Assembly: GCA_002105175.1 (NCBI GenBank)
Contig: MCGE01000002.1
Location: forward strand, 1,860,001 to 1,924,000
Length of the DNA stretch: 64,000 bases
Direction of reading: 5' to 3'
Origin: Absidia repens
Lineage: Eukaryota; Mucoromycota; Mucoromycetes; Mucorales; Cunninghamellaceae
The notes below the pieces were generated by a model. The model saw only the letters and a list, made by a program, of their open reading frames with translations. It had not been told where the DNA came from and did not search any database. A program made the translations under genes and the position numbers. This document shows, one piece after another, positions 34,044 through 48,807 of this stretch; the first letter of the stretch is position 1; each line of letters opens with the position of its first letter.

Positions 34044-35565
34044 CTATTTTTGACAGTTGTTCATTGCCACAGCCAAAGCTGTATGGAACTTCAATGTTCG
34101 TTCCAATTCCATATGATAACCATCAGTGTGTTTGCTAAGATCTAAAACAAAAAAATACTTATATGAGAATCAAATATATATAATATATACTACCCAATGA
34201 TCACAGTTTGTTTGACGATTTTTACCTTTAAGCAATAAACAATATCTAGTAATACGTTGGATAGGTGAGATTAAGTAATCTGCTAATTCCATTCGATGAA
34301 GTTCTTCGTTTTGTAGCACCGACTAAAAAAAAAAGGTTGAAGGGAGGGAGGGGTAAATAACCTTATCCATGTTTTTGTGTGACCTATTTGCTACTTCAAT
34401 AACTTACATGCATCCATTGTCGATAGCTTGGCTTTTGTTCCATTCTTGTAATGCATTTCTTCGCCTTGGCATAATGGACAGCATAGTATACATATACTTG
34501 AAATTCGTCTTCCACGTCACAAAACGTCCTGCCAATGTTTTGATCCTTGTTTACGTTTTCCTTGGTCATGTCATTCATGCAATACGTCTGTCGTTCCAGA
34601 ATCATGCGCCATCGATGGACTAAAGTGGTGGATAAGGAGATCAATTGTGGAATATGAGAGAATATTGTTTGCAGGTCCCGTATCATATATCGATTCTGGA
34701 ATCGCTGCGAAAACGGATCGATAAACGCCTAGCGAATAAAAAAAAGTCATTCATATTAATATTACCCACCCTTCCGACCTGTTTTTGATTTCCTGTTTCT
34801 TGTTTCTACTTCATTTTTCTTCCCTTTTACCTGTTTCAACATAGACAAATGATTGAGATATGTTTCTTCAGTTGATAACAACTCAGATACGATGCAATTG
34901 GCCAATCTTGGAGAATCAATGGTGAATCGAGGGGCTGGGATCCCAAATGCAGGATCAAGCAGGTATTCATGCAGTGTTTCTTGCCACATACAGTGTGCCC
35001 TCCGTTCTTTTTGTAGCTGTTCGGAGATGAAGAGTCGTCGCACGTTGATTGACGTCGATTCGTCCAATGTAAAGCGTCGTTTCAAACTACTGGAAATAGT
35101 TGATCGTCGGGACAATCGGTTGGGTACGGATGATTCCTGTAGCGATGATACATTGGTGAAAATAGCCGAGTCGTGTTGTCGCTGATATTGACAGTTATAG
35201 GTTCCATCTTCGTAATGACCAGATAATGATAAGAAATCAGATACAAAGGGGTCGAACGAGAATGCATCGGTATTTGGCGTTGATGGTGAGTCATTGTTTT
35301 GATCATTGGTAGGAGCAGAAGCCAAAGATGATGTTGATACAGTAGTCAAGGAGGATGACGTCGACGATGTTGTGCCCTTTCTTGATAGTTGCTGGTTTCT
35401 GTGTTCTATATGTGCTGTCCCCACATCCGCCAGGTTGCTGCAGTCTAAAATAACGTCCTTCGGTGTCGATCCAGTAAATAAATTGTCAATAGTTTCCATT
35501 GCCCAAAGACGAGCTTCGACTGTTTCAAAGGAGAGTGATATATAAGGCAGTGGAAAAGTCGTCAT
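34044..35565 (-). CDS. RhoGEF (DH domain) protein, no PH domain
   Basis: Four minus-strand exons: 34831-35565, 34408-34728, 34226-34322 and 34044-34141; 416 residues. DH domains exchange GDP for GTP on Rho-type GTPases and so control polarity and the cell wall. The N-terminal half is Ser/Thr-rich and probably disordered. The DH part runs from about residue 220 to the end: IVSELLSTEETYLNHLSMLK (conserved region 1), RDLQTIFSHIPQLISLS, YVYYAVHYAKA (region 2), and ISPIQRITRYCLLLKDL (region 3). The protein ends right after the last DH helix (AVAMNNCQK), without the PH domain that usually follows. The start at 35565 is the first ATG; an upstream in-frame GTG was not used. It is followed downstream, on the same strand, by nothing related. 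Confidence 0.85.
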
Positions 35566-35810
35566 TGTTCTATTCACAATTAAATCAATACGAAATACAA
35601 TTGGTATAAACTATAATAAAATGTGTGTGTGTTGGGTGGAGTGCTTACGCGTGTATAAAAAGGGTGTATAAGTATATATGGAATAGAGAGGGAAAGAGGA
35701 AGTGGAAGAGGAAGAAGAAAAAGAAGAAATAAAATAAGGGGTGTACAGAAGAAAAATAAAGTAAAATAAAAAATGAAGGGGATGGAAACCAGTTGTCGAA
35801 AAAACCAGAT

Positions 35811-37445
<1,635 letters not shown>

Positions 37446-37873
37446 TTGGTGTAGGAAGGTGTAATGTATTAAGCCGATGAATGAAGAGGAATAATAATCA
37501 AGGTGTATGTCATAAGAGTACAAATCTAATCTATAAATAAAAGTAGTATGATCTAATGTAGAAAGTATAATGCGTAAGAGGGGTAAGGGAACAAAAAGCA
37601 ATAAATAAATAAATAAAAAAGTCTATTAAAAACGGAAGAAAGGGGCGAAAAGAACCCAAAAAAAAAAGGGTCGATGACCGCCCGCCTATTCGGGATTTAA
37701 AAAGCCAAAGATGTTTCAATTTGACCGAATCACCAACCAAACATACAAAAATGTTGTCAACGAATAATTATAAAAATTGCGCTGCATTGCATATACTTCT
37801 CCTTCTTTTTCACTGACATACATCTTCACTCAATTTCTATCCAAGCTAATATCTTAAAAAATTATTTTGAATT
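37446..37873. promoter_or_regulatory. divergent upstream region, PKA / zinc-knuckle gene
   Basis: 428 bp between divergent starts, AT-rich with an A run at about 37659-37668. Regulatory use is inferred from position only. Confidence 0.4.
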
Positions 37874-38070
37874 ATGGTTCTTCACCACAGCAAACGCCAA
37901 ATTGTCCCAAAGTCTCGTGCCTGTAATGAATGTGGATCCTTTTCTCATAAAACACGGTAAGAAAGTGCTCATCATATACCTTGGATCAACGTCATTTTAT
38001 CAATCTAATCGGTCTTTTTTTTTGGGGGGGGCCGTTTCGTAATAGTGATTGTCCTAGGCTAAGAAACTGA
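37874..38070 (+). CDS. 35-residue CCHC zinc-knuckle microprotein
   Basis: Two exons, 37874-37956 and 38046-38070, give a 35-residue protein beginning MVLHHSKRQIVPKSRA. It carries one zinc knuckle split by the intron: CNECGSFSHKTRDCP, a perfect C-x2-C-x4-H-x4-C. The joined frame stops at once after the knuckle (RLRN, TGA). The donor GTAAGA and acceptor AATAG are normal, and only splicing completes the fourth zinc ligand. Such knuckles bind RNA or single-stranded nucleic acid in larger proteins. Nothing longer can be joined here in frame. No confident family name is offered. It could also be the first part of a longer gene whose other exons are missed, though the stop follows directly. Confidence 0.6.
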
Positions 38071-38492
38071 CACCCTATTGCTATCACTACTATGTTATTC
38101 TTTTTGTGTCTTTTAATAGTTACAATGCTAGCATGACATCCCCATCGATTTTTCCTTTTTTATCATTTTTATCATAACCTAAAAACCCCAACCAGCTGAT
38201 ACGAAATGTTTCATGACAACATTCAAATCTTTCTGTATGACCATCAACACCTCAACAAATTGTCCAAATCACATGTATAGTATGTTTATCATTTTGCTCA
38301 TCAAACACATCTATCATAAAACAATAAAAAAAAAAACTAATCATCATCACAGGACATGCGTCACTTATCAAACAGAAGCAAAAAATAAAATCGTCACAAG
38401 TACCATTATCATCATCAATAACAACAATATCATTATAATAATAGTAAATAAAGACTTTTTTTATTTGGTTCGACAAGCTACACAAAACAAAT
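38071..38492. other. intergenic between convergent genes
   Basis: AT-rich with ATC/AAC trinucleotide-rich stretches at about 38400-38440. No gene is called. Confidence 0.5.
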
Positions 38493-40199
38493 TTATTTCA
38501 ATTGTAATCTATCACTATCTGTGGGGCAGTAGATCGGAGCATCAGCTTGGAATTCCAGCTGTTGAGGTTTCTGGCTGATTGGCGTATACATCAACTTCCT
38601 ATAAAATACACAATGAGGTTAAATAAATGTCTTTGTCAAACTTAATTTTGATAATATACCATAATTCTTTTGCAAACCATTGGTGAGCCAACGCACTTGG
38701 ATGGAAACAATCAACATTACTAAAGTCAACAGAGCAAAAAATGAATCAATTATCTCTATCATCTACACATTTTTTTATTTTGTTTTTGCTTTTTCAGAAG
38801 TTTCTTACCTAATAGCCTGTATCGGGAAGCTAAGAATATCCACTGGCAAAGGATGAAACACAACGGCAAAGGAATCATTTGCATACAGGGGCGATTGATA
38901 AAATGAGGCTACCTTTTCAAGGGCAGTGTTGTATTGTGGTAGCAGGTTGGCCATGATCGTTCGATTTGTCTCCGAGTGAGCACATCCACATTCATGGTCA
39001 TGTAGCACAAAGTCGCTGCGAGGGAAGGGCTGACAATAACTTGCATAAGGCAGAGTCGCTACGAAGATTTCATCCACCCTGATCATACCAATGATTTGAA
39101 TCAGCACATTTGGGATGGTCAATCTAACACGCTCCACCACCAGTTGCACATTGATAGCATAATGCTCAGGTAGGGATGTATTCACCGCACAAGCATGGCA
39201 CACGTCGTTCGATCCAATGAATAGTGTCAATAATTTCCAATCCGTCTTTTGTATCCTGTTGTCACTGTAGGCCTGGTCCAGTTGTGATAAAATGTAATCC
39301 AATTCATGATCCAAATTCACACTCCTTGCTCCGGATTGCGCACCATTCAGGACATCAATGGCTGCTTTGTATTGGCCACCAGGACAAAATTGATCACCTA
39401 AGAAAATAAAATAAAAAATGATTGAGTCACAGTTACCAGCCTTTTTCTTCGTACCCTTTACCAAAACAAACGGTAAATATCTGATCACCAACTGAGGCCC
39501 CATATAAACTGTGCGAGTAGTATTGGATCAAGTTGGGAATAGTGATTATACCTTGATCGCCACCCATAGCAAATGAAACCCCACGAGCCTCTTTGAGAGT
39601 CTTGATGCTGATGTATTGCTCATTTTGAACACCTTTGGCACCAAATCCCGCCATAACGCTATAAATATAATAATAATAAAAATTAGTGAGAAATATGAGG
39701 TGGTGATCAAATCTTACCTATCGCCGAGTCCAATAACAGCCTTGATATCATCGGCACGCAAATCAGACACATTCCGGGGAGGAGGCCTTTGAGTCAAAGC
39801 AGGACATGAAATATCCAGAGGGATGATCGGTCCAGTATTGTTGTTTGTTGAATTGTTGTTGCCACCAAAAGTACCATTTTCCAACGCCTTTGAAGTCGAA
39901 TCCAAGACCATGGGCGTAAGTAGCAGCATGTAGAAATAAGACAAGGACATTAATAAGGCTGCCAACATAAGTACAAAAGGATAGAGTGCTAGAGACTGCT
40001 CATTTTTCCCCATTTCTGCCACGGTATCCATGGGATGTTTGTCGTTTTGAGAATGCTGATGGTTTCTTGTGATTGGTGACGTCGAGGTTGTGTCTTCAGA
40101 TGCCGTCGATGATGGTGTTGTTGCGACAGTTGTGTTGGAATCATGATTGTAGTTGGAAAATGCATATAAAAATGACTGTCCTTGACCCGTAACGTAAAC

Positions 40200-40257
<58 letters not shown>

Positions 40258-40286
40258 GTGTGTAAATAAAAGTATATAATAATCAA
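38493..40286 (-). CDS. PLB1: GDSL-family phospholipase B-like membrane protein
   Basis: Five minus-strand exons: 39718-40286 (or 40031), 39462-39658, 38809-39397, 38660-38719 and 38493-38598. The protein is a type II membrane protein: hydrophobic YPFVLMLAALLMSLSYFYML, then a lumenal or extracellular GDSL/SGNH hydrolase domain as in animal phospholipase B1. Catalytic blocks are GLGDSVMAGFGAKG (block I Ser), FAMGGDQG (block II Gly), TLFIGSNDVCHAC (block III Asn) and VDCFHPSALAHQ (block V Asp and His). N-glycosylation-type NNST and NTT sites precede the domain. Start uncertain: the first in-frame ATG (40286) places an (AG)n run in the coding region as alternating Leu-Ser; the ATG at 40031 gives 421 residues and needs no such run. 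The substrate is inferred from the family. Confidence 0.87.
40202..40254. repeat. (AG)n microsatellite
   Basis: About 26 AG units. On the minus strand it is (CT)n and lies either in the 5' UTR of the phospholipase gene or in its extreme N-terminus, depending on the start used. Confidence 0.95.
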
Positions 40287-41460
40287 TAAAAAAGGATATA
40301 CATAACTATATAGATATATTTTAATGTTGAATATTGTATAAAAAGGGGAAGGAATTGACTTGGGATAAAAAGGGGTAATACATCAGTGTCGATTTTCGCT
40401 GTAATTAAACACTGTCCAGCGTTGAGGTTGGCCAAATAGAATTTCTTAAGGTTGATAATAAGTGGTGATATTAAAGACAAAGTGGTATTCACAAGGAAGG
40501 TCAGGGTTCATCAAAATCAGGTTCTGCTGCATCGACCCTATGAGACCATTCAATAAATGAAGAATATCCTAATAGCAATGTCCGTTGATTTGTGATCGCT
40601 TTTGTTGTTGCTGTTGCCATTGGCGCTGTGAAGTTGTCGACTTGGTAACATTTTCAAATATTAAAACCAATATTTCTAATGAAGGCAGTACAGTACAGTG
40701 CAATGAAGTAGCGTTGAATAATCCCAAAAAGAAAGAAAAAAAATCCTGCACAGGTCGGGATTTTAAAATGACAAGCATCCAGTATATGGAAATAAATGAT
40801 GGGAACACATTCGACCTTCATCTATACAAGCAATGTTGATCTTCCCTGGCGAAACTTACTAATCTACTACCAACCGAAACAATCGTATCCATCAATGATT
40901 ACGACATAGACCTTTTTTTGTGGAATTTTCTTGTATGACTAAACGGCGCGGGAGAAGGACATAACAGAATTCCCGCAATTGATGGTGTCTGATGTATGAC
41001 TGATTGATTGATCTTATCTTTCATCCTATTTTGGCAATCAACGTAAAAACTAAAAAAAAAAAAGAAGGTCCACCTTTTTGCCAAGAACAATGAGATGATT
41101 CTGCTAGTAATATAGCTGTCACTGTTAAAGAAGAAAGAGAAAAAAAAGCCACAATATCAATATGTGTTCCCGCAAAGCTTTTTTTAGTTCTTCAGAAATA
41201 ATAATGTGTTTGATAAAAAAAATTGAAAGCCATACCAGCCGAAATTCAATATCAGTTGGTGACTCAATAGGACGCACCCAGGTCCTTCCTCAAGGGTAGT
41301 AGATGATCTCTTTTTTTTTCATAATGGCGCTGTTTGAATTTGATTTTCTTTTTATTTAAGGTAACACTGACACATCTTGTTTTTCTCTCTTTCTTTCACT
41401 TTTTTTAATTCAAGTGTATATACCAAATCACTCCATTCCTAATACCTTTATTCATTCAAT
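40287..41460. other. intergenic, phospholipase / SER3 divergent region
   Basis: Upstream regions of two divergent genes. Contains GTACAGTACAGTGC near 40688 and several A tracts. Short frames such as 40569-40808 (minus) have no family resemblance. Confidence 0.5.
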
Positions 41461-42847
41461 ATGGTCAACGCTGAAGCTCCTCAACGTACTCGTAGCTCCT
41501 CTGTGAATCAAGCTAAACCCAAGGTCCTTCGTCCTTTTAACACTGCTGAAGTTAAAATCCTATTATTGGAAAACGTCAACGAAACTGCTATCAAGTCGTT
41601 CCAAAAGCAAGGCTATCAAGTATGACAAAAAAAAAAAAAATAGAACAATGATTGTAATCCAATGACTTATCATACTATCATATATATTCATATAGGTGGA
41701 AACATATGCCAAGGCTTTGGTTGGTGAAGAATTGATTGAAAAGATCCGTGATGTGCATGTTATTGGTATCCGCTCCAAAACAAAGTTGACCAAGCAAGTC
41801 CTGGATGAAGCTAAGAATCTTTTGGCCATTGGTTGTTTCTGTATTGGTACAAATCAAGTGGACCTTCATCATGCTGCTTCCAAAGGTATTGCTGTCTTCA
41901 ATTCTCCTTTCAGTAACTCACGGTCGGTGGCTGAACTCGTTATTGGTGAAATCATTAGTCTTGCACGACAATTGGGCGATCGAAACAATGAAATGCATCA
42001 AGGTGTGTGGAACAAGGTGTCTAAAAACTGCTTTGAAATCCGTGGCAAAATCTTGGGTATTGTTGGTTATGGTCACATCGGTGCTCAGCTTTCCGTGTTG
42101 GCTGAAGCAATGGGTATGACGGTGTATTTCTACGATGTATTACAAATCATGCCTTTGGGTCAAGCAAAACAAACCGAAACTTTGGAAGAATTATTATCAA
42201 TGGCCGACTTTGTGTCCTTACATGTACCTGAATTAGAAGAAACCAAGAATCTAATCGGTGAACGTGAAATCATGGGCTATATGAAGAAAGGATCATATTT
42301 ATTGAACAATGCGCGTGGTACTGTGGTGCAAATTCCTGCTTTGGCGAAGGGTCTCTCAACTGGTCATTTGGCGGGTGCCGCTATTGATGTTTATCCCAAA
42401 GAACCTGCCTCCAACGGTCCCCACTTCACGGATTACCCGGATTTATTGTCTTGCCCCAACCTTATCATGACCCCTCACATTGGTGGATCCACTGAAGAAG
42501 CCCAACGAATGATTGGTATTGAAGTCTCCTCAGCTCTCATCAAATTCATTAACGAAGGTGCTTCCATCGGCGCGGTCAATTTCCCTGAAATCGATTTACG
42601 GGCTATTCGGGAAGACGACAAACACACCGTACGGGTTCTCTACACTCATCAAAACATTCCTGGTGTGTTGAAGGAAATCAACGAAATTTTTGCCGATCAC
42701 AATGTGGAAAAACAATACTCGGACTCAAAAGGGGAAATCGCCTATGTAATGGCGGATATCGCCAATGTCACTGATGAACACATTTTAAAACTATACAACG
42801 CCATCATTGCCACTCGTGCCAATGTCCAAACTCGACTTTTATATTAG
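41461..42847 (+). CDS. SER3: D-3-phosphoglycerate dehydrogenase
   Basis: Two exons, 41461-41619 and 41696-42847; 436 residues. Oxidises 3-phosphoglycerate to phosphohydroxypyruvate with NAD, the first step of serine synthesis. Family features are IRSKTKLTKQVLDEAKNLLAIG, the Rossmann loop GIVGYGHIGAQLS, NNARGTVVQIPAL with the catalytic Arg region, DVYPKEP, and TPHIGGSTEEAQ with the catalytic His. A C-terminal ACT regulatory domain follows (VRVLYTHQNIPGVLKEINEI). The layout and length are those of the yeast/bacterial SerA type with a single ACT domain, which is typically inhibited by serine. Serine made here feeds LCB2 chemistry, but the genes are 23 kb apart. Confidence 0.97.
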
Positions 42848-43461
42848 ACCATAGCATACTTAGTTTAGTGGAAGTAGAGTAATGTTAGCTCCATTTCCCT
42901 TTCCCCGTCCTCCTATCCCCTTAATAGTTTTATTTATATTACTCGTTTTTATTTTATTCGTCGTGCCTTATCATTTATCATGTATACATCTCATTTTTAA
43001 CAATCATATCATTCAGTTTTTTTTTTTGTTTTTTTTTTTTAATTTTTACTATCTACTGGAATCAACTCTGAAATAAAATCAAAAGGAATGTGTATATATT
43101 CTTTATGTATTATCTGTATTCTGCTCATGCCTCATTTAGCTTTTTTTTTTTTTTTACATATATGTGCTGGAATAATTCGGGAAATATTGATCAATTTGAT
43201 TGGCGGGGTTTTTAACTTGAAGCAATGAAAGAAACAACCAAGCTTTTAAAAGATTCTGCCCATTTACCAAACTTTTTATATTTTTTTTTGGCCCGTGCTG
43301 CCTAAAAACTGGTTACACTATTACCTTCTAATGGAATGACTTCCATTCAAGTCAAAGATATGTGAAAGATTATAAAATTTATGCGTTTATGGGAATAAAG
43401 ATGAAAAATTAGGCGATGGTTGGAAAGAGATATACATTCTGTGTGAAGTCAAGGTTGTCGC

Positions 43462-43506
<45 letters not shown>

Positions 43507-44469
43507 ATGGGTATTAGATGAGGTAGGTGTTTGTTTCCCAATTATCAGAATTCTTGCGGTAGAATTCGGGACGTTCCCGTATCATACTACCAAAAACCGA
43601 AAGAATAGAAAGGATATTACGGGATTTAAGCATCCTGGCGGATGTTCAAGTTACGTGAACAAAGGAGGCTCCATTAACTTCTCCCTCGCCAATATCTTCA
43701 TGATCTCATCTCTCTCTCTCTCTCTCTTTTTTTTTTTTTCTTATGGCCAATCTATTGCCCCTATTTTTTTTTGCCATAAGTGACAGAGATATGGTCTAAC
43801 AATAGGTAGGTCACAACATATTGTTATAGCGACTGTTTTTTTAACCTTCTCTGTGCCTTTTTAATGAGTCATAGCTATTTAATTTCTTTAAAGTCCGTCA
43901 CAGGTGTCGTTTATGCGCCCCTCAGCTTTTTTTTTTTTTTTTTTTTTTTTGGAGTCCAGTATGGATCGCAGCGCACGGCGGCTGTACTCATGGATCTGCC
44001 CATCTATTGTGAAATGGCGTGGGTAGGCATGCCCCTCATAGTGAAGGAGCGAAAGGAGGTACCTCACATCTGTTTTTTTTATGTATCTCATCATATCACC
44101 TTCAGAAAAAAAGCAAACAACACTTGATATGATGTGCTATAAATAAACTATGGAATGCAGTCATTGACGACACACTGTAGAAAGATTTTTTTTATTGCAT
44201 GTAAAGCAAACCAAGAGAATAACCAATTCCATAACAAGTGGGGTTTAATTAAACCTACGCTGAATGACACATTATTCTACAGTGGAAAAATTGCCCATTG
44301 TGCGGTGGGTGACAAGTCATTCCACAGTGAAAGGGGTGTGTGCAAAGGTGTCGTGGCAGTTGTGTCATGTGAAGAGAGTCACCATTCTGCTGATGCTGGG
44401 TGTAGAGATATTGCATCAAGGAGAAGAGGGGATTACCATGCCGCCATTAACAAGTGGTGCTATTTACTA
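42848..44469. other. intergenic SER3 to repeat C
   Basis: SER3 3' UTR (AATAAAATC near 43072), an A tract of 41 nt at 43465-43505, (CT)n at about 43706-43728, and a T tract at 43927-43950. Frames at 43864-44127 and 44155-44472 cross such tracts or have no family match. Confidence 0.5.
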
Positions 44470-45115
44470 TAGGAAAGAAATAAAATAGGTGGTTCCTTTT
44501 TTTGTATTAACTGTGTTAAAAAACATACCTCACAAAACCATTTTAAATCCCGCCCACGTGGATTTTTCTATTTTTACAGCCTCCACCATTTTTCTCTTTT
44601 TTTCGCTCTTTCTTCTCTTCTTTCTTTTTTGTTTCTTTAATCCTTCACAATTGTGGCTCCATTGGGATTCTGCTGGACTTAGATTAGTGTTAGGACTGGT
44701 TTAGAAGCGATTTCAGATCAGGGATTACAAGATCCATGGGGAAACCCTTTCATTTTGGATTCAGGATTTGGAACCAACAGTTAACTTTTTGAAGCCTCCA
44801 TTAGCTTAATTTAGTCTTAGTTTAGTTTTAACTTACTATAGATTGTTTCTACAACTGAATAAAATATGTCTGTTTTTACTTGCTTCAATGAAAAAATGTC
44901 CCAATTGTCTTCTAATGTCTTGTGCAATAAAACCCTTTTTCCATTGCGTAGTCTATCTCTTCTTACGTTTTCCCCTTCTGATTAGTTGACCAACCTTCAG
45001 ATCGCCTACCAGATACCTTTTTGTAATGAGGCCACTCTCTTAGTTTACTATCCATCGTCTTCCTTTAAATAAAATATATATTCTTATTACAGACCTTTTA
45101 ACCCGTTGTATAACG
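44470..45115 (+). repeat. copy C of the dispersed CACGTG/core repeat
   Basis: Contains AGGTGGTTCC, then AAATCCCGCCCACGTGG at about 44547-44563, a pyrimidine tract, and GGACTTAGATTAGTGTTAGG. The core is at 44738-44757 with GATTCAGGATTT. CTGAATAAAATATG, AAATGTCCCAATTG and an end block with TTTAAATAAAATATA near 45065 follow. All parts are in the same order as copy A. Confidence 0.9.
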
Positions 45116-45553
45116 ATTAAACCCGTTATTGTGGCTGATTTGTGAGTATCTTATCAACCGTTCTTTTCTTGCTTAGACCGTCCATCGTATTTTTCCCTAT
45201 AAAGTTTTACAGGATCCGCTATTTTCATTGTGTTAATAAACATAAATTCCCAACCAAAGTCAGTCGGTTCTCCAGATATGCCCACTGAAGTGCGAAAAGC
45301 GAAGCCTTCTAATGCCATCCCGTCAATCCCACACTTCCTTCAGCACACATATTTTGAAAGGCGGTGATTTAATACGCGCCGAGTTGTTCGCAAACGATAA
45401 AATATATTCAAAATAATAATAAAAAAAAAGACAAGCCATATAGCTGGAACATAGCAAAATAACAACACATTTCCAAGATAATAATGAAAAACACAATTTT
45501 ATCTTTTTAAATACAAATTAAAAAAATTTATTGAAAACAGAGGAGGGGATAAA
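45116..45553. other. intergenic repeat C to POL1 3' end
   Basis: AT-rich; the last about 150 bp should be POL1 3' UTR. No gene is seen. Confidence 0.5.
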
Positions 45554-48500
45554 CTAAATACTAATAAGGGACATAAGTTTGTGTAAATCTACATGACGGT
45601 ACGCCGACTTTTTCAAATAACTATCTACAACAGATTTCAGAAGGACCAGACTTGAATGATGTGAGTTGATAAGAGAAACTACTTTAACTAAATACAGTAG
45701 GGAAGAAATGATTTTTTAAATTCAGCAAGTCGTTTTTTTTTTACCATAAATCTTTTTTTATATTTTTACCACTATGAGGGGTTCCCATATACTTTTTCTT
45801 TGTCAAATCTAAATCCAATGCATGCGAGTAGTATAAAATTTGGGTGTATAGTTGTTTGTCGGTGTACTATCAAAATAAAATAAAATAACAAAGTTGAGTG
45901 GTCTTTTCATTTACTAGCAGTGATTTTCTTATTTTACTTACTTCTCGAGACATTGCCCCTTGACAACCGTTTACCGCGCAACGCCTTCCAAATACGGACA
46001 TCGCCCTTGTTCGATTGGAGCATGTAGGGTCATCACATATCAGCCAGCCTTCGTAATACCTTCGAATGAATGATCTAATCGCTAGAGTCAGTTGGATGCG
46101 TATAGTTGGAATGAATAAATCTTGATGACATTGCATACACGATAGCCCGTATTCCATCGTATCATCAGCGGTCAGTCTCCCTATCCCATCAAATGTTGTC
46201 TTTGTATTACAGTGTCGACATTGCAGTTCTAATCGATCGCAGTCCTTAAATCGTTCCGCATCACTGATTTGAGATTCAAGAGTCACATATGTATCGCCAT
46301 CACCATTTGCCATAGATACATGTGTGAATTTGCTTCCATCCAGGCCTGGTTTTAAAATAATGAAATGAAAATCAATAAATCACACAATGCAATCAGTCTA
46401 ATACTGGTTTTTGCTGGTTCTTACCTAGGCATTCTGCAAGATGAGCCGCATCGGTACCATCAATAGGGGAGCATAAACGGGCAATAGGAGGATGCACTTG
46501 TTGATTAAGATACCATTCAATGTCTAGAACAAAATAGAAACCGGTAAATAATATATTCATAAACGGGAAGAAATCCCCTAACACTCTTACCAAGTTGCTT
46601 TTCGCCGTTTTTGACATCATTGGGATGGTAAGCACGTTCAGCAAAGCCTCTCGATCCGCTAGGCATGTTTTCCACGCTACAAATAACATAAGGCACTGTA
46701 TCACCAGAGTTGACAGACAATCCCGCTTCACGCATTCGTAGAGCTACTTGCACATGAGGTTGACTTTTGGCGTCAGCGTATTCCTCTGGGCTTTTGGTCA
46801 GTTGCTATATATTAAAAAAAAAGAGCAGATTTGTTAAAAAAAATATCATCTTTTCAAAGAACCCCCACCCCCTCTATGATCAATAATTTATTACCTTGTT
46901 AATAATAAATTTGTCTAATGGCATTTCCCCGTTTCGAATTTCAGCACTGACTTCTCGTAGATATGCATGAATTTGTTCCACCACTTCTTCACGATCCAAC
47001 TTTGACAATATAGCCGCTAAAACACGACTACAAAAAATAATAATTTATATTAGTACAATTATTTTCACCGACTACCTACCTACACGTTGTCCCTCCCCCG
47101 TTTCCAACTTACTTTGATACATCATGGGATAGATCACACCAATCTCTGCGGACTAAATCAAGACCTTTTGTTTCCACAGTTTCAACTAATTCACCATTGG
47201 GCTTTTCTTCGACTAGGAGAGCTGCATATTTCTTCTTTTTCAATAATAACATATGCTTGAAGAATCCATCAATATCGATTTCCAGTAGGTTGTATAGTTG
47301 ATTGACCCGTCTCTTGAGAAGATTTCCCATTTCCTTGACTTTGTCCATTTCGCTTTCATTTGTGTAAACCATGATGGAATCAGTATCACCATAAATAACG
47401 TTCAAATCAAGAGTCCCTGCCAAGTCCACGGTATTTTGTAAAATTTCACGACCTTTATGGGTAATCAACATTGCTAAAGGTTTGGCATAAAATCTCGAAT
47501 GAGAGAAACCAAGGCACCCGTACATACTGTTAGCAGTCAGTTTCAACCCTTTTTGACGAATATCAAGCTAATCAAACAAAGTCCCGTGAGTATTTTTTCT
47601 TCTTCAAATATTTTATGCGATTGGTTTCTACCTGCATCATTTCGGCTTCACCAAGTTTTGGATTTTTCATGAGTTGTTTGACTTGTCGACGACGTTCAAC
47701 CAATGTTTTAATCAATCTGGGGAGAACACCTTGGGTCATACCTTGTTCGGGAATGTCAGGTACCTTTTCTTCTTCTGGTTCGTCTGAAGCATCCTAAAAA
47801 AAAACAAAAGTATAAATTTTGACATTCGTTACAAGACTGCGCACGAAGGATTTGTTTTTCATCTTATTTATGTAATACCTTGTTGTCAATTACATGTCTT
47901 TGAACGGTGGTGAAACAGATGTTGTATTCTTGAATAATGGATGGATATAAACTGTTGAAATCAAGTAGCACCACATATTTGTCATAAAAGCCCTTTTTCG
48001 GTTCCAGAACCAGACCACCACTATATGCAGGTTTCCTTCGTCCTTTGGACTTTGTTTTGGGTTTTTCGGCATCTGTTGTAATAGGAGAGGGAGAGAAGTA
48101 GACATAAGTTAATAGACGGTCAGTATTTTCTCTGTGCAGCTTACTTACTATCATCATCATCCAAGTCCAAGGCCTCCACTGCTGCTTGAGATTTGATACC
48201 AAAAGATTTGTCAGGGCAGATATATTTTTGACGATGGAATTCATGGAGCAACAAGAATTCATTTCTTTCGGCACGTGCACCAGTCATAGTTCTGGCCCTA
48301 ATTGCAAGTCAAAAGTATCAATGAAAAATTAATATCATCCCAATAGTCCTTTTGTTGTTTGGGTATTACCATAAATTGCCCGCCAGGTTAGTCAATTGTC
48401 GTGTCAATGGTAAAATTTGAAGCTTGAACATCAACGACGACGATAAGAAGGCATCAAAAGAGCAATGCTTGACCATATGAATTAGATCTTCAGAATTGTT

Positions 48501-48768
48501 GTAATAGGATGCCAATTTGTCAAATTCAATGTCTTCCCGTTCGATTTTAAGTTGTGATTTGGCTAATTCATTCAACCGATAAGACTTGCTTCGAATCAAA
48601 TCCTTGGCTGCCAAATATGTGTCGCATACCAGTCGTCCACACATCACCATCTTTTCTTGATACGTTGATTCCCGGGCACCTCCTGCACCTGCTTGAAGTT
48701 TAGGCCAGCTGTGACAGATGAAAAGATAAATACTGGTTAGTACATACTACTCTCACACACACACATAC

Positions 48769-48807
<39 letters not shown>

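Noticed and set aside
44155..44472. 105-codon frame upstream of repeat C
   Set aside because: No family match; composition unlike the genes here.
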